Shown piece by piece: positions 1 through 11,946 of a DNA stretch of 49,717 bases. The translations under genes and the position numbers were made by a program. Numbering within the stretch: position 1 is the stretch's first letter; each line of letters begins with the position of its first letter. Under the pieces are notes generated by a model, which did no database searches, was not told the origin of the DNA, and worked only from the letters and a program-made list of their open reading frames with translations. This DNA is from Hymenochaete sp. R1 (lineage: Eukaryota > Basidiomycota > Agaricomycetes > Hymenochaetales > Hymenochaetaceae): NCBI GenBank assembly GCA_019400425.1, contig JAFREE010000175.1:1-49717 (forward strand), in the 5' to 3' direction.

Positions 1-728
1 GATGAAACCGAAGGTTCAGAAACGCTACGAGGCATAGTATGAACTTCCAGAGACGAGACCGGTCGTCGTCGTCCGAATCAGTCCCCAACGACGAGGAGGG
101 CGTAACGCGATCGTATCCAGAATAAGCGAATGTCGAAGACGCAGGAACTGCACCGGCTTGCAAGTCCGTGTCCATCCCATCCATCGACGAGCCATTGTCG
201 GGCAAACATGGCAGGCACTCGGGGTGATCGTGAAGCTCCATTCCTTCGATGAGTGGAGACAATGTCTCACTCTGACGGTGGCCTACGTCCCACGGTACAT
301 GTTCTTCAATTCCACCACACCCCACTTCTCCTTCGATTCCCAGCGCGTAGTCCTCGACCTCGGTAGACAACCCCGGCGCGTCTGTGTAAGACACACTTGC
401 ACGTACGTTAGCCAGCGCGAAGTCATTCACAGTCTCTTCACGCATTACCACCATTGGAGTCCGTGCCGTCTGAGAGCTAGACTCCGGCGGTCGTGAACCA
501 TCTTCACCGGGATCGTATTTCGGCTTGTTCTGATGTCGTCGCCAAACGTGGGGTGCGACAATCTGGCCACGACATATGACGCATGCGCACCATTTGTCCT
601 TTCGTGGGTACTGTACACGTAGAAGGAAGCAAAGAGAGAGAACATGAGCCACAAACGTCTCTGCTGCCAGTCAACTCTAGAGAGAAGCTTACGCAAGATC
701 TGGACTTCCCGACTCCGTTCGTTCCCAT
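1..728 (-). CDS. Transposon-type CxCxxC zinc-finger protein, 5' part (runs off left edge)
   Basis: Exons 728-693 and 610-1 (open at the edge) are joined by an 82-nt GT-AG intron and give about 215 residues with no stop. The first exon is only 12 codons. Residues about 19-37 hold a Cys-x-Cys-x2-Cys cluster (WCACVICRG) followed by a His (WRRHQ). A Ser/Asp/Glu-rich stretch follows, ending in an SDDDD acidic patch and then a hydrophobic/basic segment (LWKFILCLVAF). This order (CxCxxC..H finger, acidic linker, LWK-type helix) is what I recall from the N-termini of large basidiomycete ORFs linked to DNA transposons such as KDZ or Plavaka elements. The catalytic part would lie outside the window. 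The family call is by pattern memory; the open frame and splice sites are seen directly. It could also be a domesticated or decayed copy. Confidence 0.5.
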
Positions 729-1708
729 GCTGTAAAGGCACGCGTCGGTTTGAATGCCTAAAACAATATTAATCATTTATTTAGTTTATATGTTCGAAAT
801 GAGATGTGACTTTACTATACGACTGTCTAAGGCCTTCGTGTACGACGGACCTGGGTGTTACTGAAGGAATGGTAGTACTAGTACTAGTACTAGAACCGAT
901 CATGATCTCAGACGGATATTGTATCGCACCAGCCGCGTGGGACTTTTATTTCCTTATTGGTCACCAGCCAATTGTTAACCAGGTTCGTGCAGGTATGGAC
1001 ATATGAGTTTGATTGACATGAAGCTAGCTATGGAATATACATTCTAACCTGACATACGGGCATATAACAACAGGCAATATGTGCATTGTGTATCCGACGG
1101 GTCGGAACAGATGGACTTTTCGGTGACACTGGCCAGCTGTGACCAGGCCTTTTGGACGGACCTGTTTCCATTCTCGGACAGGTTACATCGACCGAACCGC
1201 CGGACAGCGCCGCTCAGGTACCCTTACCGGACCCAACCCACCCCCCGAAATAAAGGCCTTGCGCGCAGTGTTTCTACTTAGTGGTAGATTTGCGTCTCAT
1301 TTTCCTCAGTCAATGACCAACGTTCGCTTGAGCGCCCAAGCTCCTCCTCGTCTTGAGAACGGTGACATAATGCCGTATCCGAAACAAAAAGTCATCTAGT
1401 TAGGCATGAACGCAAAATACGCACTCAAACCTACCTTGAGTTGAAACTATTTAGTCTCCACGCCGCACTCCCCTCTGCCTCTGACTTGGGAATGCTCTCC
1501 GTGCCGTCCGCAACCGACCATTACCGCTCCTCGAGACGAGGATATCTGGGTGGGCTGTCGAAACTTTGGAGGAGCGAGCTCATCTATGCGTGAGAAAACA
1601 TACGTAATACAGAGAACGGCAGTCACGGTCCGTCGTCCCGCTACTTTCCTTCTCCTTCCTTGAAGTTGAACGTCTTTCCACACGACGACGACGACGAGAC
1701 GAGCAACG
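729..1708. other. Intergenic region between divergent transposon-type gene and lactate dehydrogenase
   Basis: This 980-bp stretch separates two divergently transcribed genes. It holds a (TAGTAC) microsatellite at 873-893. A GAC triplet run at about 1682-1698 lies in the presumed 5' leader just before the lactate dehydrogenase ATG. The short open frames here show no codon structure or recognisable domain, so I call no gene. Confidence 0.6.
873..893. repeat. (TAGTAC)3.5 palindromic microsatellite
   Basis: Three and a half perfect copies of the hexamer TAGTAC. The unit contains the palindromes GTAC and CTAG, so the tract can fold on itself. It lies in non-coding DNA. Confidence 0.85.
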
Positions 1709-3728
1709 ATGAGCAGAGTATCCTTGAGTCTGGACGAAATTTCAAAGCACAACTCATCAAGGTCATGCTGGGTCATTATCAAAAACAACGTTTACGATGT
1801 GACTGACTTTCTGTCGGTGAGTCGTGCTCGTGTTTTCTGAATCTGAAAATACAGGCTCAAGGCCCCAAGTCTGACTGCACTTGTGCATAGGCGCATCCTG
1901 GCGGTGCCAAGATAATACTCAAATATGCGGGAAAGGATGCAACGAGTGCTTATGAGCCGATTCATCCACCGGACGCGCTCGACAAGAATTTGACGAGGGA
2001 CAAGCACTTGGGACCGTTGAATGAAGATGCCGCCAAAGCTGTCGACGAAGAATTAAGGAAGAAAAAGAAGACGCAAGATGAGCTTAGGGTTGAGAAAGCC
2101 AGGGAAGAGAGACCCCCGTTATCACGAGTATTAACGGTTCAAGGGCTGGAAGACGTCGCGAAGAAGGTGCTTTCGTACAAAGCATGGGCATATTACTCCT
2201 CAGCAGGAGAAGATGAAATCAGTGCGTATTTGAGCTCATTCGTCCCTACAAATCGTCTTTCATACTACTTTACTTATGTAGCGTTTGCTGAGAACGCCCG
2301 AGCATTCTCTCGACTATTCTTCCACCCAAGAATCCTCCGACCCGTTTCAACCTGTGACCCATCTACGACCATCCTCGGGTTCCCTTCATCTCTGCCTCTC
2401 TTCGTCTCCGGTGCCGCCCTCGCCAAACTCGGACACCCAGACGGCGAGGCTAACATCACTCGTGGCTGCGGTAGAAATAACCTCATCCAAATGGTCTCCT
2501 CCAACGCTTCCCTTTCCTATGAGCAAATCGTCAAGGCATGTGTCCGTCCAGACCAACCACTTTTCTTCCAATTTTACAAAAACAAGGACGATAAGAAAGC
2601 ATTGGAGAGACTGAAAGAAGCTGAGAACCTGGGATACAAAGCAATTTTCTTGACTGTGGATGCGGTAGTGCCTGGATTCCGGGAGAAGGATATCAACGCA
2701 CCGTTTGTGCTCGAGGAGGAGGAGCGCGAGGCGGAGAGGAAGGCTGCGGAAGCTGAAGGACGAAACATGCCTATGCCTGACGCTCCCCAGGAGAATGAGG
2801 ACGTAGGTGGATTGGGCACAGCCGGAGCGCTGATTTCGGATACGGATAGGGACATGACATGGGAGAAGGTTAGTGTTTGCACCAAAAGCCGTATTCTCGA
2901 ATTAACGGTCCGATTTTCTGTAGACTATACCATGGCTACGAAGTGTTACAAAGCTTCCGATCGTGATCAAAGGTAAGAGTAATGCACGTTAGTATTGTTA
3001 TCTAGGATGCTGAACTGCTCTCATAGGCATCCAATGTGTGGAAGACGCCGTACTGGCGGCTGAAGCAGGTGTCGACGGGATCTTGATATCAAATCACGGA
3101 GGCCGTCAACTGGATTTGTATGTGATTTCACAATGTACTGGTCTCTTCATCGACTCAATGCCCACCAGTTCCCTTCCATCTATCGATGTATTACACCGAC
3201 TCCAAAAGCAGCGACCTGACGTGTTTAGCAGGGTTGAAGGTGTGTCATTCGGTTTTGCTTTCTTCTTGTGACTCTAATTCTCGCCTTTTAGTTTACATGG
3301 ATGGAGGGGTTCGGCGTGGTTCAGGTCCCATTTGCTGGTCTTCCTAACGTGTGACGTTGCTAACTTTCTGTTCGTAGATATCGTCAAAGCCGTGTGTCTC
3401 GGGGCGAAAGCAGTAGGGATGGGACGCCCATTTTTATACGCACAAAGTGTAAGAGCATATTTGATTTCTTTTATTCAAACGGGTGTTCACCCCTTTGGGT
3501 CGACAGGCATACGGAGACAAAGGCGTAGAGAAATTAGTGCAAATACTTGAGGAAGAAGTGATTCGTTGTATGCGACATTTAGGAGCGGTGAAGATCTCAG
3601 ACCTTGTTCCTGAAATGGTGAGCGTCCTTGTCAGCTTTGGTTCAAGACTATGACGGCATTCAGTGTCTTACTGTTTTATTACTTAGATTGAGCAAGTGAG
3701 CTGGCAGCCAATTAGCGCGAAATTGTGA
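1709..3728 (+). CDS. CYB2: Cytochrome b2-type L-lactate dehydrogenase (FMN-dependent)
   Basis: Ten exons (1709-1816, 1891-2221, 2282-2868, 2924-2972, 3027-3117, 3169-3239, 3292-3324, 3378-3448, 3507-3617, 3687-3728) encode 497 residues. Residues 1-80 are a cytochrome b5 heme domain with heme ligands in HPGG (His38) and IHPP (His61). From about residue 105 follows the alpha-hydroxy-acid oxidase (FMN) barrel, with IVIKG (FMN Lys), SNHGGRQLD (catalytic His and Arg) and GMGRPF. Family members oxidise L-lactate to pyruvate and pass electrons through heme to cytochrome c. The yeast enzyme is about 590 residues with a long mitochondrial presequence. This model begins at the b5 domain with no such leader, so the location is uncertain; an upstream exon is possible but I see none. 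Another 2-hydroxy acid could be the substrate. Confidence 0.92.
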
Positions 3729-4130
3729 ATGAATTCTGGTTTATGTTGGATCTCAAGTAGGGTTTTTGAATACAATGTTCCTTGTCCTTGATTGCAATAC
3801 TATCTTAAAGAACGGCGGCTGAGAAAGTTTTGAGAAAGATGTTGGACACATAAAAGCAAGCATAGGAACTTAGTCTGCATACAGTCTGCCTGTCTGTTTT
3901 GCATCCTGCACGCATCTTCATCCGCTTTTGAAGAAGCGCAGTGAAATAAAAAAAGTAAAATTGATGGGAAGGAGGATGAGCTCTGTTCTTGGCGGAGCGC
4001 TGTGATGATTTCATCGGTCTCCCGCGGCACCGCTTCCTCTCCCGTTACTGCGGCGCTCACCGCCTCCTTCTCTCGTTGTCCAGCAGCACAGTACATATAT
4101 CCCCCTTCTTCGTCTTCGACAACCATCATC
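3729..4130. other. Intergenic region upstream of chitin synthase
   Basis: 402 bp between tandem genes. It holds the lactate dehydrogenase 3' end and the chitin synthase promoter. A TATA-like ACATATAT lies at about 4092-4099 and is followed by a pyrimidine-rich leader (CCCCCTTCTTCGTCTTCG) before the ATG, as is common in well-expressed fungal genes. Confidence 0.5.
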
Positions 4131-7100
4131 ATGTCTTATTTCCCAGATGTAAGTTGTCAATCACTTGATGATAATGTTAATGAAGACGACATTGACGGTA
4201 TCCCGTGCAGTCAAACGACCCCCAACGAGGGCAGCAATACCCTTACGGGGGCTACCCACAACAACCGACACAACTTCACGATCCTCCAGTTCCAAACCCG
4301 TATGAGAACCCACCGTATGGCCAGCCAACATTGCCTCTACACGATCCATTCGCAACACCTAACGTAGGCGCGGTATATCCACCACCACCTCCGCCCCCTA
4401 TCGTCCATAGCCCACCCCCTCACACTCAAATACCACCTCGACCACTCAGCGGTCCGATACACAGCCCTCCACCACCTTCTCACCAACTGAATGATCCATA
4501 CAATCCGTACCAACATCAATCTCCTCCGCAGCAGTACAATAATTATTTGGGACCGGACCATGCTGCGGGAGCGGGCGTCCTGAGGCCCGATAACAACCGC
4601 TTCAGCCAGTATGAGGATCACGAGGGAGGTGAAGGCAATGATGACTTGGGTGATATGCCTCTCTTGAGGAGAGACTCCTCCACAGGTGGGGGACCGGCGC
4701 CGTTCCCAGGAGGCTTCACGGACAACGCAGGAGATTACGTTGGAGACAGACACACCGCCGAAGGTGATGACGATGACAACACAAACATCCGGTACGGGAA
4801 CATCCCTCTACGCGTTCCTCGTCGGTACAAGACGATGAAGCGCGTCGAGCTGTTCCATGGGAACCTCGTCTTCGACTCTCCTGTCCCCCAAAAGCTGCTC
4901 GATCGATGTGTGCATCGCAACGAGCGCGAGTTCACGCATATGCGTTATTCGGCCGCGACGTGCGACCCGAACGATTTCATGAAGGAGGGTTTCACGCTTC
5001 GACAGGTGTTGTACGAGCCGCCGAGGCGGACTGAGCTGTTTATCGTGATGACGATGTACAACGAGGATGACGAGCTGTTTTGTCGGACGTTTCATGGCGT
5101 GATGAAGAATATCGCGCATCTGTGCTCGAGGACGCGTTCGAGGACATGGGGAAACGATGGGTGGAAGAAAGTGGTGGTGTGTATTGTGAGTGATGGAAGG
5201 AAGAAGATTCATCCTAGGACATTGAGCGTCATTGCTGCGTTGGGAGCGTACCAAGATGGTGTAGCGAAAAATGTTGTGAACAAGAAGCCAGTCGTGGCTC
5301 ATATTTACGAATACACGACACAGAGTACGTTTTCTCATATCTGTTCTCATATTCTTACCTTACATTTTCTCCAAAAAAAAGTCTCCGTCACTCCCAATAA
5401 GAAGATCGAAGGCGCCGAGAAGGGCATGGTTCCCGTCCAGATCCTCTTTTGCCTCAAAGAAAACAATCAGAAGAAGATCAATTCCCACCGCTGGTTTTTT
5501 AACGCCTTCGGTCCCATTCTCGTGCCAAACGTATGTGTCCTCCTTGATGTCGGCACGCAGCCCGGTCCCACTTCCATCTACCATCTCTGGAAAGCTTTCG
5601 ATATCAACTCGAACGTCGGTGGGGCGTGCGGAGAGATCGTTGCCTTGAAAGGAAAGTGGGGATTGCACCTGATTAATCCGCTCGGTATGTTCGTTGGGCT
5701 CCTTCATTGTATTTGCAACTAAACAGCACTTCCTGGCCAGTTGCGGCGCAGAATTTTGAGTATAAGATCTCGAATATCTTGGATAAGCCTCTCGAATCGG
5801 TCTTTGGATATATCACTGTGCTACCGGGTGCGTTCAGCGCGTACCGGTATATTGCACTGCAGAACGATGAGACTGGCGAAGGACCGCTGCAAAAATACTT
5901 CCTTGGGGAGACACTAGTGTGTAACAATAGTTATTAGCTGTAAAATGCGCTGACATATGCTGCTTCCTTAGCACGGCGGCGACGCAGATGTCTTCACTTC
6001 GAACATGTATCTCGCCGAGGATCGCGTACGTCCGACTACTGTTTGACCTTCCGATTTTTGTCTTAGCTTCCTTACCCTGTCAGATTCTTTGCTGGGAGCT
6101 CGTCTCTAAACGAGGCGGCGCCTGGATCTTGCACTATGTCAAGTCCGCATACGCTGTCACAGACGTGCCCGACCAGGTCCCCGAACTCATTTCCCAACGA
6201 CGTCGCTGGCTCAACGGCTCGTTCTTCGCTGCCATCCACAGTACATTCCACTTTCACTTTATTTATCGCTCGGCGCATACGTTCGCGCGTAAGGCTTGGA
6301 TACACGTGGAGTTGGTATACCAGGTGTTCAACCTCATTTTCTCATGGTTCGCTTTGGTGAGCAGCGTTTCTCGCAATACTTCCTCGTATCGTGTAGGGAA
6401 ATATCATGTCTGACCGCGCCTATATCCACGTAATAGGGTAACTACTACGTCGCCTTCACCATTCTCAGCAAGTCAATGGAAGTCGAAGTTAGACAGCTTA
6501 AAATCCCAAACGACATCCTCAACTATTTCTACCTAGGCCTCCTCGTTATGTGCTTCATCCTTGCCCTCGGTAACCGTCCGCAAGGATCGAAATGGGCTTA
6601 CACAGGCGCGTTCATCGGCTTTGCGCTGATTACGTGTTACATGACGGCGTGCGCGATATACTTGGCGGTCATTGGGATTCAGCAAGTTGCTGCGTTGAGT
6701 GGAGGGATCACGGTTGGAACGCTGTTCAGCAATAAGATCTTCTTCAATATCGTGGTTTCTCTTGCTGCGACGATTGGGTTGTACTTGATCTCGTCCTTAC
6801 TCTTCGTGAGTGGATGCACGTGAAATGTCAAACGAACCAGAAATTGACTATTTTGAATCATAGTTCGAACCATGGCATATGATTACGAGTTTCTTCCAGT
6901 ACTTGCTAATGGCACCGTCGTACATCGCCGTACTGAACGTGTACGCTGTGAGTAATGGTATAATTGCGTAAAATATCACCCCTCTGACGCGTTTCTCCCA
7001 GTTCTCTAACGTCCAGTAAGCTGCTGTCATTTTCAATTTAATAAAAGATCGCCGTTTTTAAGACCATTGTAGCGATATCACCTGGGGAACAAAAGGCGAT

Positions 7101-7636
7101 AACAAGGTGTCCACGGACCTCGGAGTCGTCAAGACTGACGCCAAATCCAACGCCGTCGAAGTGGATGCACCCACCGACCGTGCAGATATCGATGCCGCGT
7201 ACGACTCAGCGCTGCAGACTTTACACTCCAAACCAGCACCCGAGGCGCCAAAGAAGGATTTGGAGCAGGAGAACAAGGATTATTACCAGTCGTTTAGGAC
7301 GCGGGTTTTGTTGTTCTGGACATTGAGTAACGTGAGTGATTGATTGCTCTTACTTCATTAGGGCGTGAGGATACGTGTGCTGAAGAGGGATATCTCAGGG
7401 TTTGCTGGCTGCGATAGTCGTTTCTGCGACCAACACGACGAGTGCGGAGAGTGCTGTGAGCGGGTACATGTCCTTTATTCTATACGCTGTGGCTGGGCTA
7501 GCATGTGAGCCTATCCGTTTCTTCTCTATCTATAATTTACATTGGTTACTAACAACCGCCTCGTTCGCGTGTACTAGTCATCCGTTTCTGCGGCTCAGTA
7601 ACGTATCTCCTCGTTCGCCTCTTCGCAGGAGAATAA
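4131..7636 (+). CDS. Chitin synthase (family 2 glycosyltransferase, division 1, probably class III)
   Basis: Twelve exons (4131-4148, 4211-5324, 5382-5684, 5741-5916, 5972-6025, 6084-6356, 6437-6805, 6864-6947, 7002-7015, 7073-7331, 7399-7504, 7578-7636) encode 942 residues. The enzyme polymerises UDP-GlcNAc into chitin at the plasma membrane. A Pro/Gln-rich cytosolic N-terminus of about 200 residues leads into the Chs1N-type segment and the catalytic core: [31 protein letters not shown], and the QRRRW product-binding motif. Several membrane spans follow, with [12 protein letters not shown] between them. The VSTDLGVV stretch after WGTKGDNK reminds me of class III enzymes; the class is the least sure part. 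Exon 9 is only 14 nt and carries FSNV plus two bases of the HDITWGTKG His codon. In the fourth exon the acceptor at 5740 is chosen because it restores the conserved [11 protein letters not shown]; the earlier AG would break the frame. Confidence 0.96.
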
Positions 7637-8121
7637 AAAGAAACCACTGTCATTTTCATCGCTCTCGTCGCTTCAAACATTATCGGACTTTGTTCTTCTA
7701 TACTTCTACACTCATATTTATCATGTCTTATTCCATCTGATGAACTGACGCCTGTGACGTTTCCTGATCCATTTTTCGACCCTCTCAGATCTTTTCGTTC
7801 CTTCATTTTTGATTCGATTCAATTGGATGGGTCGTGTGTGAAATGTATACAATTGTATCGTATCGTGCTGATGCTTTTCTACGCCTTTTTCCTTCTACTC
7901 CATGTTGCTTTGGGTCCATCGACATCGACTTCGGACACTCCGATTGATTTACAGTGAACGCATATCCATGAGCTACAAATACACGATCATGATGCACCAA
8001 GAACGAAGTATATCGCCAATTTACCATCTTCTACAGACCCAGAGTTCAAAAGTTATGCCCGCCACGATGGCAAAGTATAATGAAAGATAAGTCTCTTTCA
8101 TCATCGACCCGGAAGTAAGGT
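7637..8121. other. Convergent intergenic region
   Basis: 485 bp between the 3' ends of chitin synthase (+) and the secreted-protein gene (-). It is T-rich and presumably holds both 3' UTRs. I see no gene in it. Confidence 0.6.
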
Positions 8122-8634
8122 TCAAGGCTTGCAGCAATACTGCGCTTTCTTGATGTCGGTACAGTCTACATTCTGGGCGACGCAGTTGTAGTACGCTTGA
8201 CCATTGAGGTTCGCAACTTTCGTCGGGGTTCCGCTAAAAACGCAATAAGTCAGACGGTGATAAATGAAATATGAGAGGAGGAAATAGAAGGTAGACCAAA
8301 ATACTAACGATTCATCGCAGGAAACGACAGCGCCGCCTCCGTATGTCCCGCAGATAGTGCTGTCGTCGTGCTGGGATTTACACGTTGCAGCGTCCCCGCA
8401 GCTGCCGCTCAGGATGCAGGCATTCTGTAGTGAACAAAGATGAAGTATGACGTTAATTACATCAAAATGAGAGGCAGAGGTGGAGGCAGAACACACATCG
8501 GCAGAGTAAAGCTCCTGGTAGATGCTACCAATCATGACGCCACCGTCGCAGTCTCCCTGGGCGAGGGAAGTGGGGGCGGAGGCGAGCATAGACAGGAGAG
8601 AGGCGAGGGCGGTGAGGAGCGTGAAGGAGCGCAT
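8122..8634 (-). CDS. Small secreted cysteine-rich protein
   Basis: Three exons (8634-8497, 8424-8309, 8233-8122) encode 121 residues. Residues 1-25 are a classical signal peptide with a long hydrophobic core and a likely cut after SLA. The mature chain of about 96 residues holds ten cysteines, an even number compatible with five disulfides, ending in a Cys-Cys pair (QYCCKP). I recognise no domain. It has the size, leader and cysteine content of fungal small secreted proteins, which include hydrophobin-unrelated effectors, inhibitors and fruiting-body proteins; which of these it is cannot be told from sequence. It is not a hydrophobin, because the eight-Cys pattern with two CC pairs is absent. 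A good TATA box lies about 115 bp upstream. Confidence 0.85.
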   Translation of the reverse strand: MRSFTLLTALASLLSMLASAPTSLAQGDCDGGVMIGSIYQELYSADVCSASTSASHFDVINVILHLCSLQNACILSGSCGDAATCKSQHDDSTICGTYGGGAVVSCDESLVFWSTFYFLLSYFIYHRLTYCVFSGTPTKVANLNGQAYYNCVAQNVDCTDIKKAQYCCKP

Positions 8635-8747
8635 ACTGGTGGTGATACTGTAGCGTGCTTTGGAGCAGATATGGAAGAATGTATGTTGAAACCGAAGGAG
8701 GGCGTGAAGCTACTTTCGAGAACGGTGCTCTTCTCCTCGAGGTCTCT

Positions 8748-8754
8748 TATATAT
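8748..8754 (-). promoter_or_regulatory. TATA box of the small secreted protein gene
   Basis: TATATAA on the minus strand, about 115 bp upstream of the ATG at 8634. A consensus TATA box suggests regulated rather than constitutive expression. Confidence 0.55.
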
Positions 8755-9607
8755 CGTAAAAGACTGTCGTTAATATTTTTGTCGGCGTTCTCAGCCCAGC
8801 CGCAAAACATGACATACCGGAACAGATGAGACCAGTGTACGCGATGCAGTGCGCTGTCCGCATTTCATGAGGAGATCTCGCTTGTTTGTTGACGGCCCTT
8901 ACCTGCAACATATCGAACACCGTTCCCCGGACCATCCAGCCCTAAGCGACCATGCAGGGAGTGATGCGATCACTGAGGCACCCCGACACCGATTCGGAGA
9001 TGAAGGGTATGATGTTATAATAGTGGGGTATAAGAACGAGAGCTCGTGGCGTCATACCTTTCCCTTTCTCCCCGTGGGCAAAGAGAGCTAAGGGCTGCCA
9101 AAGATCAGTGGGACACAGCCATGTGTTTTGGTCATATGTCGAACGCCTACGTATGTTTTCAATCGCATGACAAATGAGAGACATTTCTTTCTCGATGTCG
9201 ATTTTCGGACATTTATGGCCTTCGCTGTTCGAGTTTGGATGGTAGAGGACTTGTCGCGCAGGTTGGCGAACTTGCATTCATGAGCAGTACTCAGGCTGAC
9301 TTTGTCTCGTAACTTTCTTGCGAAGTTGCCATCGTCATCGTCAAAAATCAATGGCTATGCGCGTAAAGAATAAGGCAGAAATGAAGAGTATGAATAAGGA
9401 CTCGAGGGCTGCTTCCAGTGCTTGCATGGAAAGGGAAAGAGGAAAGGCGCTTTGATCATCATTTGGCGCCAAAACTATGATTGCCAGTGAGCGCTAGATT
9501 ACATGATTAGAGCAAGGAAAGATCGACAGTGATCTGCGCTCGATACTACGCCCAAACTTTTCGAACCAGAGTCTTCGAATATCCCATTTTCTCTTTTTTT
9601 GCCGTCG
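8755..9607. other. Divergent intergenic region upstream of DPH2
   Basis: Non-coding DNA between the secreted-protein promoter and the DPH2 start. It contains open frames of up to about 110 codons on the minus strand (8942-9277), but they lack a leader, a domain or intron-supported extension, so I call no gene. Confidence 0.5.
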
Positions 9608-11946
9608 ATGTCAGAAGAAGCAGGATCAGAACCACTGACGGAGGCTCAACCATTCTCCTCGTCTGGAGAAGACGCAATCACAAAAACTGTTACAGTAACC
9701 CCCGACTCGACACCCGATCCTCGCACGCATCTGGGCGAATTCTTGGATTACTACGAGATTGAGAACACGGCGAGGCAACTTATTGAGAGTAACTACAAGT
9801 CAGTAAGTCTATTGATGCTATGGTACCAGAACCATGCCCATGGCATTGACGTTTTGACTCTGTTGCACATATTGTGGAATCTCGGACACTGCTCATTGAT
9901 GGACTTTGACATACGCTTACGCTGCATGCTCTGGGCACGAATTTTTATATGTGGAACGGCTTTTGCGGCTTTGTTTGATTGTATGCAGATTGCACTTCAA
10001 TTCCCGGATGAACTGCTCCACGACTCGGTCCCCGTATACCAAGAACTCCGGAAAAGACTAGGTGAAGACCAGAAGGCGTACGTGCTCGCGGATACGTCGT
10101 ACGGCAGGTGAATACCTAACGCGAAAGCCAAAATAATTACAATTAAGCTCTAACATACACTATCACGGTCTTTAAACGGGTGCCTCTATCGCAAGCTGCT
10201 GCGTGGATGAGGTGACCGCATCACATGTCGACGCAGACGTTCTCGTTCACTATGGTCATGCTTGTCTTAGCCAGTGAGCAATGCAGCTGCCTTCTCCCCA
10301 GCTTGCTAAATGAATTAAAAGCCACCATTTATTAGAACATCTCGCCTTCCCGTGTTATATGTCTTTGGGAAGAAGCATATGGACGCCGAAGGCTGTGTGG
10401 ATAGAATCGCTGCGTACCTTATGTTGCATGCCACGGATTTGGATGATATCGAAACGATCGAGCTGAGGCACAGTGTATGGTACTCACACCTGATGGGTGA
10501 GTCAATCCTAACTCCTTTCCCTCGCGTAGCCAATTAATTTAGTATTTTTTGAAGGCGAGGTTGCTAAACTGCTTCAGAGCGCTGTCAAAGATCAGTATAA
10601 AGTGCAGTTTGATCCGTTGCCAGAAAAGACCATGCCTGCTGCTCCAGATTTCAAATCAGAGCCAAGTCTTAACCCAAATTCAGGCGCAGACACGGACAGC
10701 AACAGAGACAGTTCTCGGGGAGAAGAAGTCTCGCATTCAAATTCTGGCTCAGTATCAGCTTCCAAATTCTCTTTAATCATCTGGGTCGGAGACGAGTCAA
10801 CGACACTCACGAAGCTACTCATGACCAGAGCCGGGACGAACGTACGCTAATTTCTTGCTTTTTTTTAAATCTCTCTCATGTATATTCTTGTTTTAGATAA
10901 TATCCTACTCTCCGAGTACGCAGACCGTCCAACCCCAGACTCACCTCACGAATAAGCTCCTTATGCGCCGTTACGCGATCTTGCAAAAAGCAAGAGATGC
11001 AGACGTGTTCGGCATTCTCATCGGGACACTCGGTGTTGGTAAGTATACATGCGATGCTTCTGAGAGCACTGATAGAGACGATGCCACGTATTTTCAGCCT
11101 CTTATCTCTCACTAACGTCACATATCCGAGGACTTCTCAAAAAAGCTCACAAAAAGGCGTATACGGTCTCCGTCGGAAAGATCAACCCAGCGAAGCTTGC
11201 AAATTTCATGGAGATTGAATGTTGGGTGTGGATCGCATGTAGCGAGGGAATGATCGATTCGAAGGTGATTCTCCTTCCGTCTCTTACGCGTGTCGCCAAA
11301 ATGAAACTTCATTGATGCTGAGATAACAAATGCAGGAGTATTTGAAACCAATCATCACGCCTTACGAGCTTGAGCTGGCATTGCAGCCAGAACCAGAATG
11401 GACTGGAAAATACGTGCTCGATTTCAATGAATTATTGCAGAGAGCATCTCTCGAAGGTTTGTTGGATGATACAAATTCATCATTGAGTCTAGTATGAATC
11501 GATCGTTTCAGATTCCAACCCGAGGGAAGATGAAGATGGAGACAGACCTCAGTTCTCACTTGTGTCGGGTACATATCGACAGGCGAAACGTTATGGCGAA
11601 GGTAAACACATTACTCATATAGTCTTATTGTCTCACTTTTTTACTGTTTGACAATTCTAGTAGACAAACTCACGTCGAAAGAGCTGGAGGGCCCCGATTC
11701 CAAGTCACTCACCAAAATATCTCAAGAAAACACCGTAAGCAAGCTGGGCGATAGCGCAGCTGGTACGCTCTTCCTTCGACCTCTTATCTTTGCTTATGAT
11801 CTAAACCTTCGGTTCCTCATGCAGCACACTTCCTCCACTCGAGAACGTATCAAGGTTTGGACCCACGGCTGGGTCAGGATGCGCCGAGTGTACTCGAGCA
11901 AGGGAGGAGTGGGATCGCAAAGGGGTATGCGGACGATCATCGGTGA
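9608..11946 (+). CDS. DPH2: Diphthamide biosynthesis protein 2 (Dph2 subunit)
   Basis: Eleven exons (9608-9802, 9989-10107, 10196-10273, 10336-10496, 10555-10841, 10897-11038, 11098-11264, 11336-11456, 11512-11601, 11661-11762, 11825-11946) encode 527 residues. Dph1-Dph2 is a radical-SAM-like Fe-S enzyme. It transfers the 3-amino-3-carboxypropyl group of SAM to a histidine of elongation factor 2, the first step of diphthamide synthesis in the cytosol. Family signatures are [36 protein letters not shown] and the C-terminal [12 protein letters not shown] with GRSGIAKGY. Cysteines that bind the cluster in this family sit in SYGSCC and probably [11 protein letters not shown] Ser/Asp-rich insert lies at about residues 205-240. 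I chose the ATG at 9608 because it is the first in-frame Met. The gene converges on HIS1. Confidence 0.95.

Noticed and set aside
8942..9351. Minus-strand open frames upstream of DPH2
   Set aside because: Overlapping frames of similar length with no domain; most simply chance.
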